Positions 9,353-18,127 of a DNA stretch of 64,000 nt are shown here, piece after piece (the stretch's first letter is position 1; the number at the start of each line of letters is the position of its first letter). The position numbers were made by a program, and so were the translations under genes. This stretch comes from Pseudomonas paraversuta (GTDB lineage Bacteria > Pseudomonadota > Gammaproteobacteria > Pseudomonadales > Pseudomonadaceae): assembly GCF_904063065.1 (NCBI RefSeq), contig NZ_CAJFCL010000009.1, forward strand, positions 231,753 to 295,752, in the 5' to 3' direction. The notes below the pieces were generated by a model. The model was not told where the DNA came from. It worked only from the letters and a program-made list of their open reading frames with translations, and made no database searches.

Positions 9353-10732
9353 GTGACTCAACTTTCCCCCCTGCACCGCCTCTGGCTGACCGAAACCGTG
9401 CGCCTGCGCGAAGAACACGCTGGCCCGCTGGATGATCTTGAAGCCAGTCGCCGCGCCCGCACGGGCGGCGGTGATTTATCCACACGCCTGCAAAACCGGG
9501 CCCTGTGGCTGGCCGAACGCGATGGTTTACTCAGCGCCATGCAGCATTGGCTGCAAGGTGCCCGGCTGGCGTTACTGGTGCTGGCCGTACTGGCCGTGAT
9601 CAGTGGCGCCGGGCTGGCCTTTGCCGCCCTGGGCGACGGACAAAACCCGGTCAATGTGTTCTGGGCACTGGGCAGCCTGCTCGGGCTCAATCTGATTCTG
9701 CTGCTGAGCTGGGCACTGGGCCTGCTGTTTGCCGGTGAACACGGCGCCAGTCTGGGCCGCCTCTGGTTGTGGCTGAGCGAAAAATTCGCCCGCGACGCCA
9801 AGGCCGCGCAACTGGCGCCGGCGTTGCTGCTGTTGCTGCAACGCCACAGGCTCAATCGCTGGGCACTCGGCTCGCTGGTCAATGGCCTGTGGCTGCTGGC
9901 AATGCTCAGCGCACTGCTGATGATGCTGTTGCTCATGGCCACCCGCCGGTATGGCTTCATCTGGGAGACCACCATTCTGAGCCCGGATGTGTTTGTGGCG
10001 GTGACCCGCAGCCTCGGCGCACTGCCGGGCTGGCTGGGGTTCGGTGTACCGACGGATGAGATGATCCGCGTCAGCACTGACACCCGCTACAACAGCGAAT
10101 TGCTGCGTCAGGCCTGGGCGGTCTGGCTGGTGGGCATCGTGCTGTTCTACGGGGTAATACCGCGTCTGCTGCTGGCGACGTTCTGCCTGTGGCGCTGGAA
10201 CCACGGGCGCAACGCCCTGCAACTGGACCTCAACCTGCCGGGTTACAACCAGCTGCGCGAGCGCCTGATGCCCAGCAGCGAACGCCTCGGCGTCAACGAT
10301 CTGGCCCCCGAACAACTGCACAACGTGCAGGCCGGGCACACCGACTTGCAAACCGATGGCGCGCTGATTGTGGCCATCGAACTGGACGATCAACACCCCT
10401 GGCCGCCCAAACTGCCCGCCACGGTCAAGGACGCCGGCATCCTCGACAGCCGCGAATCCCGGCAAAGGCTGCTGGAGCAAATGACCCGCTTCCCGCCGGC
10501 CCGCCTGGCCATTGCCTGCGACCCGCGCCGGTCCCCGGATCGCGGCAGCCTGGCGCTGATTGGCGAACTGGCACGCAGTGCCGCCCAGACCCGCATCTGG
10601 CTGCTGCAGGCACCGTCAGGCCAGGCGCTGGACGCTGACCGCCTGAGCGACTGGCATAACGCATTGCAACAACTGGAGCTGCCGTTCGCCACCAGCGCCC
10701 CCCTGAACTGGCTGGAGACAGGCCATGACTAA
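9353..10732 (+). CDS. DUF2868 domain membrane protein
   Basis: The 459-residue product has clear transmembrane helices near residues 65-90, 105-130 and 170-200 and another near 250, with a soluble C-terminal half. It matches the DUF2868 family, which has no assigned reaction that I know. I prefer the GTG at 9353 (VTQLSPLHRLW, after TGGAA); an in-frame ATG at 9341 lacks a ribosome-binding site. Its last eight bases overlap the DUF3482 GTPase gene, so the two are translationally coupled and probably act together at the membrane. Confidence 0.75.
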   Translation: MTQLSPLHRLWLTETVRLREEHAGPLDDLEASRRARTGGGDLSTRLQNRALWLAERDGLLSAMQHWLQGARLALLVLAVLAVISGAGLAFAALGDGQNPVNVFWALGSLLGLNLILLLSWALGLLFAGEHGASLGRLWLWLSEKFARDAKAAQLAPALLLLLQRHRLNRWALGSLVNGLWLLAMLSALLMMLLLMATRRYGFIWETTILSPDVFVAVTRSLGALPGWLGFGVPTDEMIRVSTDTRYNSELLRQAWAVWLVGIVLFYGVIPRLLLATFCLWRWNHGRNALQLDLNLPGYNQLRERLMPSSERLGVNDLAPEQLHNVQAGHTDLQTDGALIVAIELDDQHPWPPKLPATVKDAGILDSRESRQRLLEQMTRFPPARLAIACDPRRSPDRGSLALIGELARSAAQTRIWLLQAPSGQALDADRLSDWHNALQQLELPFATSAPLNWLETGHD

Positions 10733-12089
10733 GCCACTGACCCTGGCCGTGGTCGGCCATACCAATGTCGGCAAAACCTCGTTGCTGCGCACTCTGACCC
10801 GGGATGTCGGCTTTGGCGAGGTCTCCCATCGACCCAGCACCACCCGCCATGTCGAAGGCGCGCGGCTGTCGGTGGACGGCGAACCGCTGCTGGAGCTGTA
10901 CGACACTCCCGGCCTGGAAGACGCCATTGCCCTGCTCGACTATCTGGAGCGCCTCGACCGTCCCGGCGAACGCCTCGATGGCCCGGCACGGGTGGCACGG
11001 TTTCTGGAAGGCAGCGAGGCGCGCCAGCGTTTTGAGCAGGAAGCCAAAGTCCTGCGCCAGCTGCTGGCCTCGGACGCCGGTCTGTATGTGATCGACGCCC
11101 GCGAGCCGGTGCTGGCCAAATACCGCGACGAACTCAGTGTGCTGGCCAGTTGCGGCAAGCCGCTGCTGCCGGTGCTGAATTTTGTCAGCAGCCCCCAGCA
11201 TCGCGAACCCGAATGGCGCGAAGCCCTGGCCCGCCTTGGTCTGCATGCACTGGTGCGGTTTGACAGCGTGGCCCCGCCCGAAGACGGCGAGCGTCGACTG
11301 TACGAAAGCCTGGCGCTGCTGCTGGAACATTCACGCGAGGCCTTGCAACGCCTGATTACCGACCAGCAGGCACAGCGCGAGGCACGCAAACACAGCGCCC
11401 TGCGCCTGATTGCCGAATTGCTGATCGACTGCGCCGCCTGTCGACGCAGTGTGGTCAGCGAGAAAGCCGCCGAGCAACAGGCCATCAACGAACTGCGCCA
11501 GGCAATCCGGCAGCGGGAACAGCGCTGCGTTGAAGCCTTGCTCAAACTCTACGGCTTTCGCGCCAGCGATGCTGCGGCCAGTGATTTGCCGTTGCTGGAC
11601 GGCCGCTGGGGCGATGACCTGTTCAACCCCGAAACGCTCAAGCAACTGGGGGTTCGCGTGGGCAGCGGGATTGCCGCCGGCGCTGCAGCCGGGGCGGGAG
11701 TGGACTTGATGGTCGGCGGCCTGACGCTGGGTGCGGCAGCGCTGGCCGGAGCCATAGCTGGCGGCGCCCTGCAGACCGCGCGCAGCTATGGCAGCCGCTT
11801 GCTGGGTAAATTCAAGGGCCAGCGCGAACTGACCGTGGACGACAGCGTGCTGCGGTTGCTGGCTCTGCGCCAGCGCCAACTGCTGCATGCATTGAATGCC
11901 CGTGGGCATGCGGCGGTGGACAGCATCAAGGTTGCCACCCCGCAGGACAAGACCTGGCGTGAAGGCAAACTGCCGCAAGAACTGAACAAAGCCCGTGCGC
12001 ACCCGCAGTGGTCATCGCTCAACCCGCACCCGAAACTGAGCCAGAGCGAGCGCCAGGAGCAGATCGGGCTGCTGGCCCAACAGATCTGA
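10725..12089 (+). CDS. GTPase-like protein with DUF3482 domain
   Basis: The 454-residue protein begins with a P-loop GHTNVGKTS (residues 11-19), a switch-type STTRH and a G3 motif YDTPG near residue 63, so it resembles the Era/EngA-like GTPases. The expected G4 NKxD is replaced by PVLNFVSS, so guanine specificity is uncertain. The C-terminal half has a glycine/alanine-rich hydrophobic stretch (GSGIAAGAAAGAGVDLMVGGLTL) that could insert in the membrane, as in DUF3482 proteins. It overlaps the DUF2868 gene by eight bases. The cellular role is unknown. Confidence 0.78.
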   Translation: MTKPLTLAVVGHTNVGKTSLLRTLTRDVGFGEVSHRPSTTRHVEGARLSVDGEPLLELYDTPGLEDAIALLDYLERLDRPGERLDGPARVARFLEGSEARQRFEQEAKVLRQLLASDAGLYVIDAREPVLAKYRDELSVLASCGKPLLPVLNFVSSPQHREPEWREALARLGLHALVRFDSVAPPEDGERRLYESLALLLEHSREALQRLITDQQAQREARKHSALRLIAELLIDCAACRRSVVSEKAAEQQAINELRQAIRQREQRCVEALLKLYGFRASDAAASDLPLLDGRWGDDLFNPETLKQLGVRVGSGIAAGAAAGAGVDLMVGGLTLGAAALAGAIAGGALQTARSYGSRLLGKFKGQRELTVDDSVLRLLALRQRQLLHALNARGHAAVDSIKVATPQDKTWREGKLPQELNKARAHPQWSSLNPHPKLSQSERQEQIGLLAQQI

Positions 12090-12100
12090 ACCCTGCCCTC

Positions 12101-12188
12101 TGTAGGAGCAGCCGGTCGACGCTCGATTGCTCGCGAGCTCTTCATGACCGCAGATTAAAAGCTCGCGAGGCAAGCTCGCTCCTACAGG
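12101..12188. repeat. REP/BIME, class B (copy 1 of a near-identical pair)
   Basis: The element starts TGTAGGAGCAGCCGGTCGAC and ends with an inverted class B arm GCTCGCGAGGCAAGCTCGCT. It is nearly identical, and in the same orientation, to the element at 13922-14008. It also separates the convergent DUF3482 and phnZ-like genes. Confidence 0.85.
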
Positions 12189-12210
12189 TCATGGGCAAAA
12201 GGGCAAAAGG

Positions 12211-12771
12211 TCAGCTGGCCAACAGCCGCACTGCCTTGTCCTTGAGAATTTGCAGGTCGATGACCGGCACCTGCATCTGCTTGGCCTGTTCGTCCCAGAC
12301 CCGCATCCGCAAGCTGAGCTGGCACAGCGGGTCTTGCTCGAAGGCATCGGCTTCTGACTCGCTCATCACCCCGCCCTGGTAGCCCAGGGTACGAATGCTG
12401 GCTTCACTCAACAGCTGGTAATAGCCCGGTTGACGCAGGGTCAGGTAGCGCTTGGCCTGCACGTGGTACTCCACCAGCTTCGCCATCCGCTCGCTGAAGC
12501 CTGCGCGGCGCAAGTAATCAGCCCCGACCCGTTCATGACTGACCACCCCATAACCGCCCATGTTCTTCGCATCTTTGCCACACAAGTGCCCGATATCGTG
12601 AAAGAACGCAGCAAGCACCACTTCATCGTCACAGCCTTCAGCCAACGCCAGCTGTGCGGCCTGGGACATGTGTTCGATCTGCGACACCGGCTCGCCAATG
12701 TAATCATCAGCGCCGTACTGGCGGTACAGGCCAAACACCTCTTCCACCACTTGCTGCGCCTCGCTCATCAC
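12211..12771 (-). CDS. phnZ: PhnZ-like HD-domain diiron oxygenase (phosphonate degradation)
   Basis: The 186-residue protein is an HD-domain protein of the phosphonate-operon type. PhnZ oxidatively cleaves (R)-1-hydroxy-2-aminoethylphosphonate to glycine and phosphate using a mixed-valent diiron site. Residues I recall as important in PhnZ are present at or one off the same numbers: Y24, E27, H34, H58-D59, H62, H79, H103, K107, S125, T128, Q132, R157 and D160. It overlaps the FAD oxidoreductase gene by four bases (ATGA), so they are coupled. The usual partner PhnY, a 2-oxoglutarate dioxygenase that makes the hydroxylated substrate, is not next to it. A related substrate is possible. Confidence 0.82.
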   Translation of the reverse strand: MMSEAQQVVEEVFGLYRQYGADDYIGEPVSQIEHMSQAAQLALAEGCDDEVVLAAFFHDIGHLCGKDAKNMGGYGVVSHERVGADYLRRAGFSERMAKLVEYHVQAKRYLTLRQPGYYQLLSEASIRTLGYQGGVMSESEADAFEQDPLCQLSLRMRVWDEQAKQMQVPVIDLQILKDKAVRLLAS

Positions 12772-13895
12772 ACCTCCTCCAGCAGCCGGGCAATATTGCC
12801 TTCGGCCATGGCCGGGCCCACGCTCATGCCCACTCCGGTTTGCATCAGGGCGGCATTCAAGCCGGGGGCTACCTCCAGCCAGGTGAACGGTTTGGCCCCC
12901 CGGGCACCATAGACCCCCTGCCAGCGTTCAACCACCTGCACTTCACAGCCAAGGGTTTGCTCGCACAGTTGCAGCATCCAGTTGTCCACCTGTTCGCCGT
13001 TGAACGGTGATGGATCGCCACCGTAATCGTGGGAATCACCGATGATCAATTCGCCGTAAGGTGTCGGGCTGACCAGCAGATGAATCCCGTGCCGGTCCAG
13101 ATGCGGGCTGTCGCGCAGAATCTGGGCCTGTACCGCTGCCGCTTCCGGCAAGTCGGCAAAGGCGCCGTAATGCACGCAACTGAGGCCGGTCATCAGCGCA
13201 TGTTGCAGCTGCAAATCAATTTTTGGTCGTACACGCAGCATTTGCAGTCGGCAGATCTGCGGCTCGAGGCGGGCCAGCGGTTCAGCCAGCAGGGTCAGGT
13301 AGTCATGCCCCGAACACACAATCACCTGGGCGCCTTTAAAGCTGCCGGCAGTGGTATGGACCAAGCCTGGTTCGACCTCGCGGACCAGGGTCGAGAAGTG
13401 AAACTCGACCCCCAGCTCCCGTTGCAGGTACTGGATCAACGCCGGGATCGCTTCGCGCGAGTACAGCTGCAGGTCATCCAGCCCGTGCAGTGCGGCGCGA
13501 TGATGGCTGAACTGGCCACCGTAGAGGCGCTGCATATCGGCGCCGCGCAGGAGTTCGGCGCGGTAGCCGAATTCAGGGCCACGGCCCTGGCAGAAGGTGT
13601 GCAGAAGATGCTCTTCGGCCTCGGTACGGGCGAACAGGTACGAACCGTTTTGCTTGAGATCAAAGCCCGCATGCTGCGCCCAGCCGGTCCAGATTTCACG
13701 GCTGGCGCGGGCCAGATCCAGCATCACGCCCGGCGGCTGGCCCGTCACCAGCGCCATGCCGAAATTGCGCACCGAGGCCCCCAGCGGGGTGCTGGTGCGC
13801 TCGAAGACCTGAACCTTGAGCCCGCGCCTGGCCGCCGCATAGGCGTGGGACAGCCCCAGAATACCGGCGCCGACGATAAGGATTGTTTGAGTCAT
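12768..13895 (-). CDS. FAD-dependent oxidoreductase of phosphonate clusters (PbfC-like)
   Basis: The 375-residue product begins with the dinucleotide-binding motif ILIVGAGILGLSHAYAAARRG and ends MQTGVGMSVGPAMAEGNIARLLE, as in DAO-type glycine/sarcosine oxidases. I chose the ATG at 13895 because AGGA lies seven bases upstream; longer frames run into a REP. Members of this clade occur in aminophosphonate operons and are thought to oxidise the amine of N-methylated or hydroxylated aminoethylphosphonates. Coupling with the PhnZ-like gene suggests consecutive steps on one substrate. The exact substrate is inferred, not seen. Confidence 0.78.
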   Translation of the reverse strand: MTQTILIVGAGILGLSHAYAAARRGLKVQVFERTSTPLGASVRNFGMALVTGQPPGVMLDLARASREIWTGWAQHAGFDLKQNGSYLFARTEAEEHLLHTFCQGRGPEFGYRAELLRGADMQRLYGGQFSHHRAALHGLDDLQLYSREAIPALIQYLQRELGVEFHFSTLVREVEPGLVHTTAGSFKGAQVIVCSGHDYLTLLAEPLARLEPQICRLQMLRVRPKIDLQLQHALMTGLSCVHYGAFADLPEAAAVQAQILRDSPHLDRHGIHLLVSPTPYGELIIGDSHDYGGDPSPFNGEQVDNWMLQLCEQTLGCEVQVVERWQGVYGARGAKPFTWLEVAPGLNAALMQTGVGMSVGPAMAEGNIARLLEEV

Positions 13896-13921
13896 AAGCA
13901 TGTCCTGATGGAGCGGGCTTC

Positions 13922-14008
13922 TGTAGGAGCAGCCGGTCGACGCGCGATTGCTCGCGATTTCTTCATGACCGCGATTAAAAGCTCGCGAGGCAAGCTCGCT
14001 CCTACGGG
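13922..14008. repeat. REP/BIME, class B (copy 2 of a near-identical pair)
   Basis: This copy matches 12101-12188 over almost its full length, in direct orientation, including the unusual left arm GGAGCAGCCGGTCGACG. It lies between the FAD oxidoreductase and the binding-protein gene. The two copies bracket the two catabolic genes. Confidence 0.85.
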
Positions 14009-14025
14009 TTTTATTTGCTGAGAAA

Positions 14026-15048
14026 TTACTGCGCCACTTTCTCGGACTTGCCGTCATAGCGCTTGCGCCATTCGGCCAGGATGCTGTCACGATTCTGCGA
14101 GGCCCAGGCGAAGTCGTTCTTGATCAGGCGCTGTTCGTAGTCCGCTGGCAGTTCGGTCTGCGGCTTGGCGATGCCGGGTTGCGCGAGTACGGCGAAGTTC
14201 TCTTTATAAAGCTCCATCGCTGCCGGGCTGGCAGAGAAGTCGGCCAGCTTTTTCGCCGCCTCTTCATGGGGCGTGCCCTTGATCACCGCAGTGGCTTCGA
14301 TTTCCCAGCCCAGGCCTTCCTTGGGCAACACGATATCCAGCGGAGCACCCTGGCGCTTGAGTTGCACCGCCGGGTATTCGAACGAAATACCGATCGGGAA
14401 CTCGCCAGAAGCCGCCAGTTTGCATGGCTTGGAGCCGGAGTGAACGTACTGGCCGATGTTCTGGTGCAGGTCATCCATGAACTGCCAGCCCTGTTTCTCG
14501 CCGAAGGTTTGCAGCCAGGCACTTACGTCCAGAAAACCCGTGCCCGAGGACGCCGGGTTGGGCATCACGATCTTGCCCTTGTATTCCGGTTTGGTCAGGT
14601 CCTGCCAGCTCACCGGTTTGCTCAGACCCTGTTTTTGTGCCTCGATGGTGTTGAAGCAAATGGTCGCGGCCCACACGTCCATCCCCACCCATGCCGGTGG
14701 ATTGGCTGGATCGCGATAGTTGGCGCCGATCTTGGCCAGGTCTTGGGGTGCATAGCTTTGCAGCATGCCCTGCTGATCAAGTATCGCCAGGCTGGAGGCG
14801 GCCAGCCCCCATACCGCATCGGCTTGCGGGCGGGCTTTTTCCGCCAGCAGCTTGGCGGTGATGATGCCGGTGGAGTCGCGCACCCACTTGATCTCAACGT
14901 CCGGGTTGGCCTTCTCAAAAGCCTGCTTGTAGGTTTTCAGCTGCTCGGCTTCGAGGGCCGTGTACACGGTCAGCTCGGTTTTGGCAGCAAAGGCGTTGAA
15001 GCTAAAAGCAGTGAGGACAGCAGCGGCAAGGGCAAGCGGCTTGAACAT
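14026..15048 (-). CDS. 2-aminoethylphosphonate-type ABC transporter, periplasmic binding protein
   Basis: The 340-residue product has a cleavable signal peptide (MFKPLALAAAVLTAFSFNAFA) and the ELTVYTALEAEQLKTYKQAFEKANPDVEIKW start typical of iron/phosphonate-type binding proteins. It resembles the binding protein of the putative 2-aminoethylphosphonate importer (PhnS2 type). I chose the ATG at 15048 because only this start gives a signal peptide directly. It precedes the catabolic pair and follows the permease on the same strand. Ferric-iron binding is the main alternative, but the operon context favours an aminophosphonate. Confidence 0.78.
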   Translation of the reverse strand: MFKPLALAAAVLTAFSFNAFAAKTELTVYTALEAEQLKTYKQAFEKANPDVEIKWVRDSTGIITAKLLAEKARPQADAVWGLAASSLAILDQQGMLQSYAPQDLAKIGANYRDPANPPAWVGMDVWAATICFNTIEAQKQGLSKPVSWQDLTKPEYKGKIVMPNPASSGTGFLDVSAWLQTFGEKQGWQFMDDLHQNIGQYVHSGSKPCKLAASGEFPIGISFEYPAVQLKRQGAPLDIVLPKEGLGWEIEATAVIKGTPHEEAAKKLADFSASPAAMELYKENFAVLAQPGIAKPQTELPADYEQRLIKNDFAWASQNRDSILAEWRKRYDGKSEKVAQ

Positions 15049-15095
15049 GGTGCGGTTCCTTTTGGTTGTAGAGGGCAGGCTTTGATGGGCGCGGA

Positions 15096-16820
15096 TCATT
15101 GCGCAGGTACGCCCTGGCGCCAGGCCTGGGAGCGGCGTAACAAGCCGCGTGAAGCCCAGGCCAGCAGCAGGGACACGCCCGCCGAGGTGAACAGAATCAG
15201 GGTCGACATGGCCGCCGCGCCGCCAACATTGCCGGCGTCGTCCATGTTCAGCACCGCCACCGCCGCGAGGATGGTGTCGGGGCTGTAGAGAAAGATCGCC
15301 GCCGACACCGTGGTCATGGCCGAGACGAACAAGTAGCGCACGATGTCGAGCAACGCGGGCAGACAGATGGGAACGGTGACGCGCCAGTAGTGGCGATACA
15401 GCGGCGCCTTCAGTGACAGCGCGGCCGCTTCAAACTCACTGTCCAGTTGCCGCAGCGCGGTGGTCGCGGTCATTTGTGCGGTGGTCAAATAGTGAGCAAT
15501 GGTGCACACCACCAGCAGCGTCATGGTTCCGTAGAGCACATGCAGCGGGTTGCCCGGCAGGTTGAAAAAGAACACGTAGCCCAGACCCAGGACCAGCCCC
15601 GGTACCGCCATGGGTACGAAACTGAGCATGCGCAGCGCCAGGTTCAGGCCTTTCTGGCCTTTGCTCTTTTCCATCAGGTAGGCGCCGGTGAAAATCAGCA
15701 CGCTACCGATCAGTGCCGCGCATAACGCCATGGTCACGCTGTTGCGGTAGGCCAGCCAGCCCCCGCCTGCCGTATCGTTGAACTGGTAGTGATTGAGCGA
15801 CAGCGACAGGTTGTACGGCCAGAATTTGACCAGTGACGAGTACACCGCCATGCCGAACACCAGCACCAGGGTGGCGCAAATCAGCAGCACAATGGCCAGG
15901 TAGCAGCGGTCGCGGACTTTCGAGGGCAGCGGCTTGAAGACCTGGGCCCGACCGCTCATCGAGTCGCCATGCTGACGGCGTAGCCAGGCATCCACGGCGA
16001 AGCTGAACAGCGCGGGCAACAGCAGCACCATGCCGATCAAGGCACCGCGGCCGAATTGTTGCTGTCCGACCACAGCCTTGTAGGCTTCCAGCGCCAGCAC
16101 CTGGTAATCGCCCCCCACCACCACCGGTACGCCAAAGTCGGTGATGGTCAGGGTGAACACCAGACAAAAGGCGGCGAACACCGCCTGGCGGGTGCCCGGC
16201 CAGGTGATGCTGCGAAAGGCTTTGAAGGGCCCCGCCCCCATACTCGCTGCGGCGTCGAACAAACGCGCATCAGCCAGGGACAGCGCAGACAGCAGAATCA
16301 TCAGGGCGTGGGGGAAGGTGTAAATCGCCTCGCCCAGCACGATGCCCCAGAAGCCATAGATATTGTCCGAGATCAGCCCGCGCAACATGCCCTGATTACC
16401 AAACAGGTACACCAGGGCAATGCCCGGCAACATCGACGGCGCCATCAGCGGCAGCAGCGAAAGACCGCGCCAGATGCGCTTGCCGGGGATCATGGTGCGT
16501 TGCAGCGCGTAGGCAAAGAGGTAGGCCAGCGGGACGACAATCGCCGCCACACTCAGGGATACCTTGAGGCTATTACCCACCAGCCAGTGAAAATTATCGC
16601 TGGTAACCAGCTCCCGCGCTGCCACCCAGCCACCACCCTGGCCATCTTCGGCGCTGAAGCCGCGCCAGAAGATCGCCAGCAATGGCATCAATACCGCCAC
16701 ACCCAGCAGCAGCAAGAGCAGCAGCTTGCCGCCGACCACGAAAATCCTGTCGCCGAGTTCAGCGCTGGAGGTTTTGGCTATCACTTTGCCGGGCACTGGC
16801 AGGGCCATTTCAGCGGCCAT
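15096..16820 (-). CDS. 2-aminoethylphosphonate-type ABC transporter, fused permease
   Basis: The 574-residue protein has about 12 transmembrane helices arranged as two permease halves, like FbpB/PhnU-type transporters in which one chain supplies both membrane domains. EAA-type loops are visible around ADARLFDAAASMGAGPFKAFRSITWP and in the second half at LDSEFEAAALSLKAPLYRHYWRVTVP. The ATG at 16820 lies one base after the TGA of the upstream ATPase gene, so translation is coupled; a second ATG at 16808 is possible. It should carry an aminophosphonate across the inner membrane. Confidence 0.8.
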   Translation of the reverse strand: MAAEMALPVPGKVIAKTSSAELGDRIFVVGGKLLLLLLLGVAVLMPLLAIFWRGFSAEDGQGGGWVAARELVTSDNFHWLVGNSLKVSLSVAAIVVPLAYLFAYALQRTMIPGKRIWRGLSLLPLMAPSMLPGIALVYLFGNQGMLRGLISDNIYGFWGIVLGEAIYTFPHALMILLSALSLADARLFDAAASMGAGPFKAFRSITWPGTRQAVFAAFCLVFTLTITDFGVPVVVGGDYQVLALEAYKAVVGQQQFGRGALIGMVLLLPALFSFAVDAWLRRQHGDSMSGRAQVFKPLPSKVRDRCYLAIVLLICATLVLVFGMAVYSSLVKFWPYNLSLSLNHYQFNDTAGGGWLAYRNSVTMALCAALIGSVLIFTGAYLMEKSKGQKGLNLALRMLSFVPMAVPGLVLGLGYVFFFNLPGNPLHVLYGTMTLLVVCTIAHYLTTAQMTATTALRQLDSEFEAAALSLKAPLYRHYWRVTVPICLPALLDIVRYLFVSAMTTVSAAIFLYSPDTILAAVAVLNMDDAGNVGGAAAMSTLILFTSAGVSLLLAWASRGLLRRSQAWRQGVPAQ

Positions 16821-16821
16821 C

Positions 16822-17898
16822 TCAGGCAAACACCTGCAAGCTGTTGGGCGGCAGGGCGACAAAGATGTCCGGAGCGCCAAGGCGCGGCAGATCCTGGGTG
16901 CCGACTTCGGCAGTGAGTGCATGGCCTGGCAAATGATTGAGCTCAAAGCTCATGCGGCAGCGATTTCCAAGAAAGGTGATCTCGCGCACCCGCGCCGGGA
17001 ACAGGTTCTCCTGATGCAGCAGCGGGTTCACGCTGATGGTTTCGGGGCGGCAGAACAGGCGGCCCGATGCAGCACGCCCGGCGTCGTCCGCCAGACGCAT
17101 GTTCATGCCGCCGACCTGGGCGTGGGTGGCGCTGTTGCGCTCAAAGGGCAACCAGTTGCCTTGCCCGACGAACTCGGCCACAAAGGGCGTCGCCGGCCTG
17201 TCGTAGATTTCCTGCGGCGTGGCGTATTGCTCGACCTTGCCGTTGTTCATCACGGCAATGCGGTCGGCCATCAACATCGCTTCGTCCTGGTTGTGGGTCA
17301 CCATCAACGTGGTAATGCCCAGGCTGCGCTGCAGTTGGCGCAGTTCGGTACACAGATGCTCACGCACCCGGGCGTCGAGGGCCGACATCGGCTCGTCGAG
17401 CAACAACAGCGAAGGTGATGGCGCCAGGGCTCGGGCCAGGGCTACCCGCTGCTGCTGGCCGCCGGAGAGCTGGCCGGGGAATTTCTTTTCGCTGCCGGTC
17501 AGGCCCACCAGCTCGAGCATGGCTGCCACCCGCTTGCGCACCACGTCGCGATTGCTACCGGCCAGGCCGTAGGCGATGTTGGCTTCGACTGTCAGATTGG
17601 GGAACAGCGCGTAGGACTGAAACAGAATCCCGTAATCACGAGCTTGAGGTGCGAGGTCAGATACATCGCGATCACCCAGATACAGCACACCGTTGTCCTG
17701 GCGTTCGAGCCCGGCGATGCAGCGCAGCAGGGTGGTCTTGCCGCAGCCCGAAGGCCCGAGCAAACACACCAGTTCGCCAGCGGCGACCTCCAGCGACACA
17801 TCATCCAGCGCATTGAAAGCGCCAAAGCGTTTGCTCACATTGCGCACCTTCATCGGTACGCCCGGTTGGGTAAAAGCGGTTGCGTTCGAGCTGTTCAT
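16822..17898 (-). CDS. 2-aminoethylphosphonate-type ABC transporter, ATPase
   Basis: The 358-residue ATPase has Walker A GPSGCGKTT, Q-loop LFQSYALFPNLTV, signature LSGGQQQRVALARAL, Walker B LLLLDEPMSALD and switch histidine VTHNQDEAM. A TOBE-like C-terminal domain follows from about residue 260, as in the FbpC/PotA type. It is the first structural gene of the minus-strand operon and is followed at once by the permease. The family does not fix the substrate; the phosphonate assignment comes from the neighbours. Confidence 0.82.
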   Translation of the reverse strand: MNSSNATAFTQPGVPMKVRNVSKRFGAFNALDDVSLEVAAGELVCLLGPSGCGKTTLLRCIAGLERQDNGVLYLGDRDVSDLAPQARDYGILFQSYALFPNLTVEANIAYGLAGSNRDVVRKRVAAMLELVGLTGSEKKFPGQLSGGQQQRVALARALAPSPSLLLLDEPMSALDARVREHLCTELRQLQRSLGITTLMVTHNQDEAMLMADRIAVMNNGKVEQYATPQEIYDRPATPFVAEFVGQGNWLPFERNSATHAQVGGMNMRLADDAGRAASGRLFCRPETISVNPLLHQENLFPARVREITFLGNRCRMSFELNHLPGHALTAEVGTQDLPRLGAPDIFVALPPNSLQVFA

Positions 17899-18022
17899 GG
17901 ATGCACCTCATCAAGCAGATGGGGGTCATCCTAGAGACGCAATGCGTACAGAATGTGGCAAGAACGCAAAATCAGCCGATAGGGGTATTGGTGGATTTTG
18001 GATACAGAGCCCCATAGATTCC

Positions 18023-18112
18023 CGCAGGAGCGAGCTTGCCTCGCGATACAGGTAACTCGGTTAACCAGTGAAAACGGGGTGATTCGATCGCGAGGCAAGC
18101 TCGCTCCTACGG
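18023..18112. repeat. REP/BIME, class B
   Basis: Inverted class B arms (GCAGGAGCGAGCTTGCCTCG and CGAGGCAAGCTCGCTCCTAC) flank about 45 bases of unrelated spacer between the LysR gene and the transporter operon. A run of seven T follows on the plus strand. Confidence 0.85.
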
Positions 18113-18127
18113 TTTTTTTGTATGGGC

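Noticed and set aside
14026..15099. Ferric-iron importer as the identity of the binding protein/permease/ATPase set
   Set aside because: The fold group is shared with Fbp iron transporters, but the operon contains a PhnZ-like oxygenase, an aminophosphonate-type FAD enzyme and a LysR regulator, which favours a phosphonate substrate.
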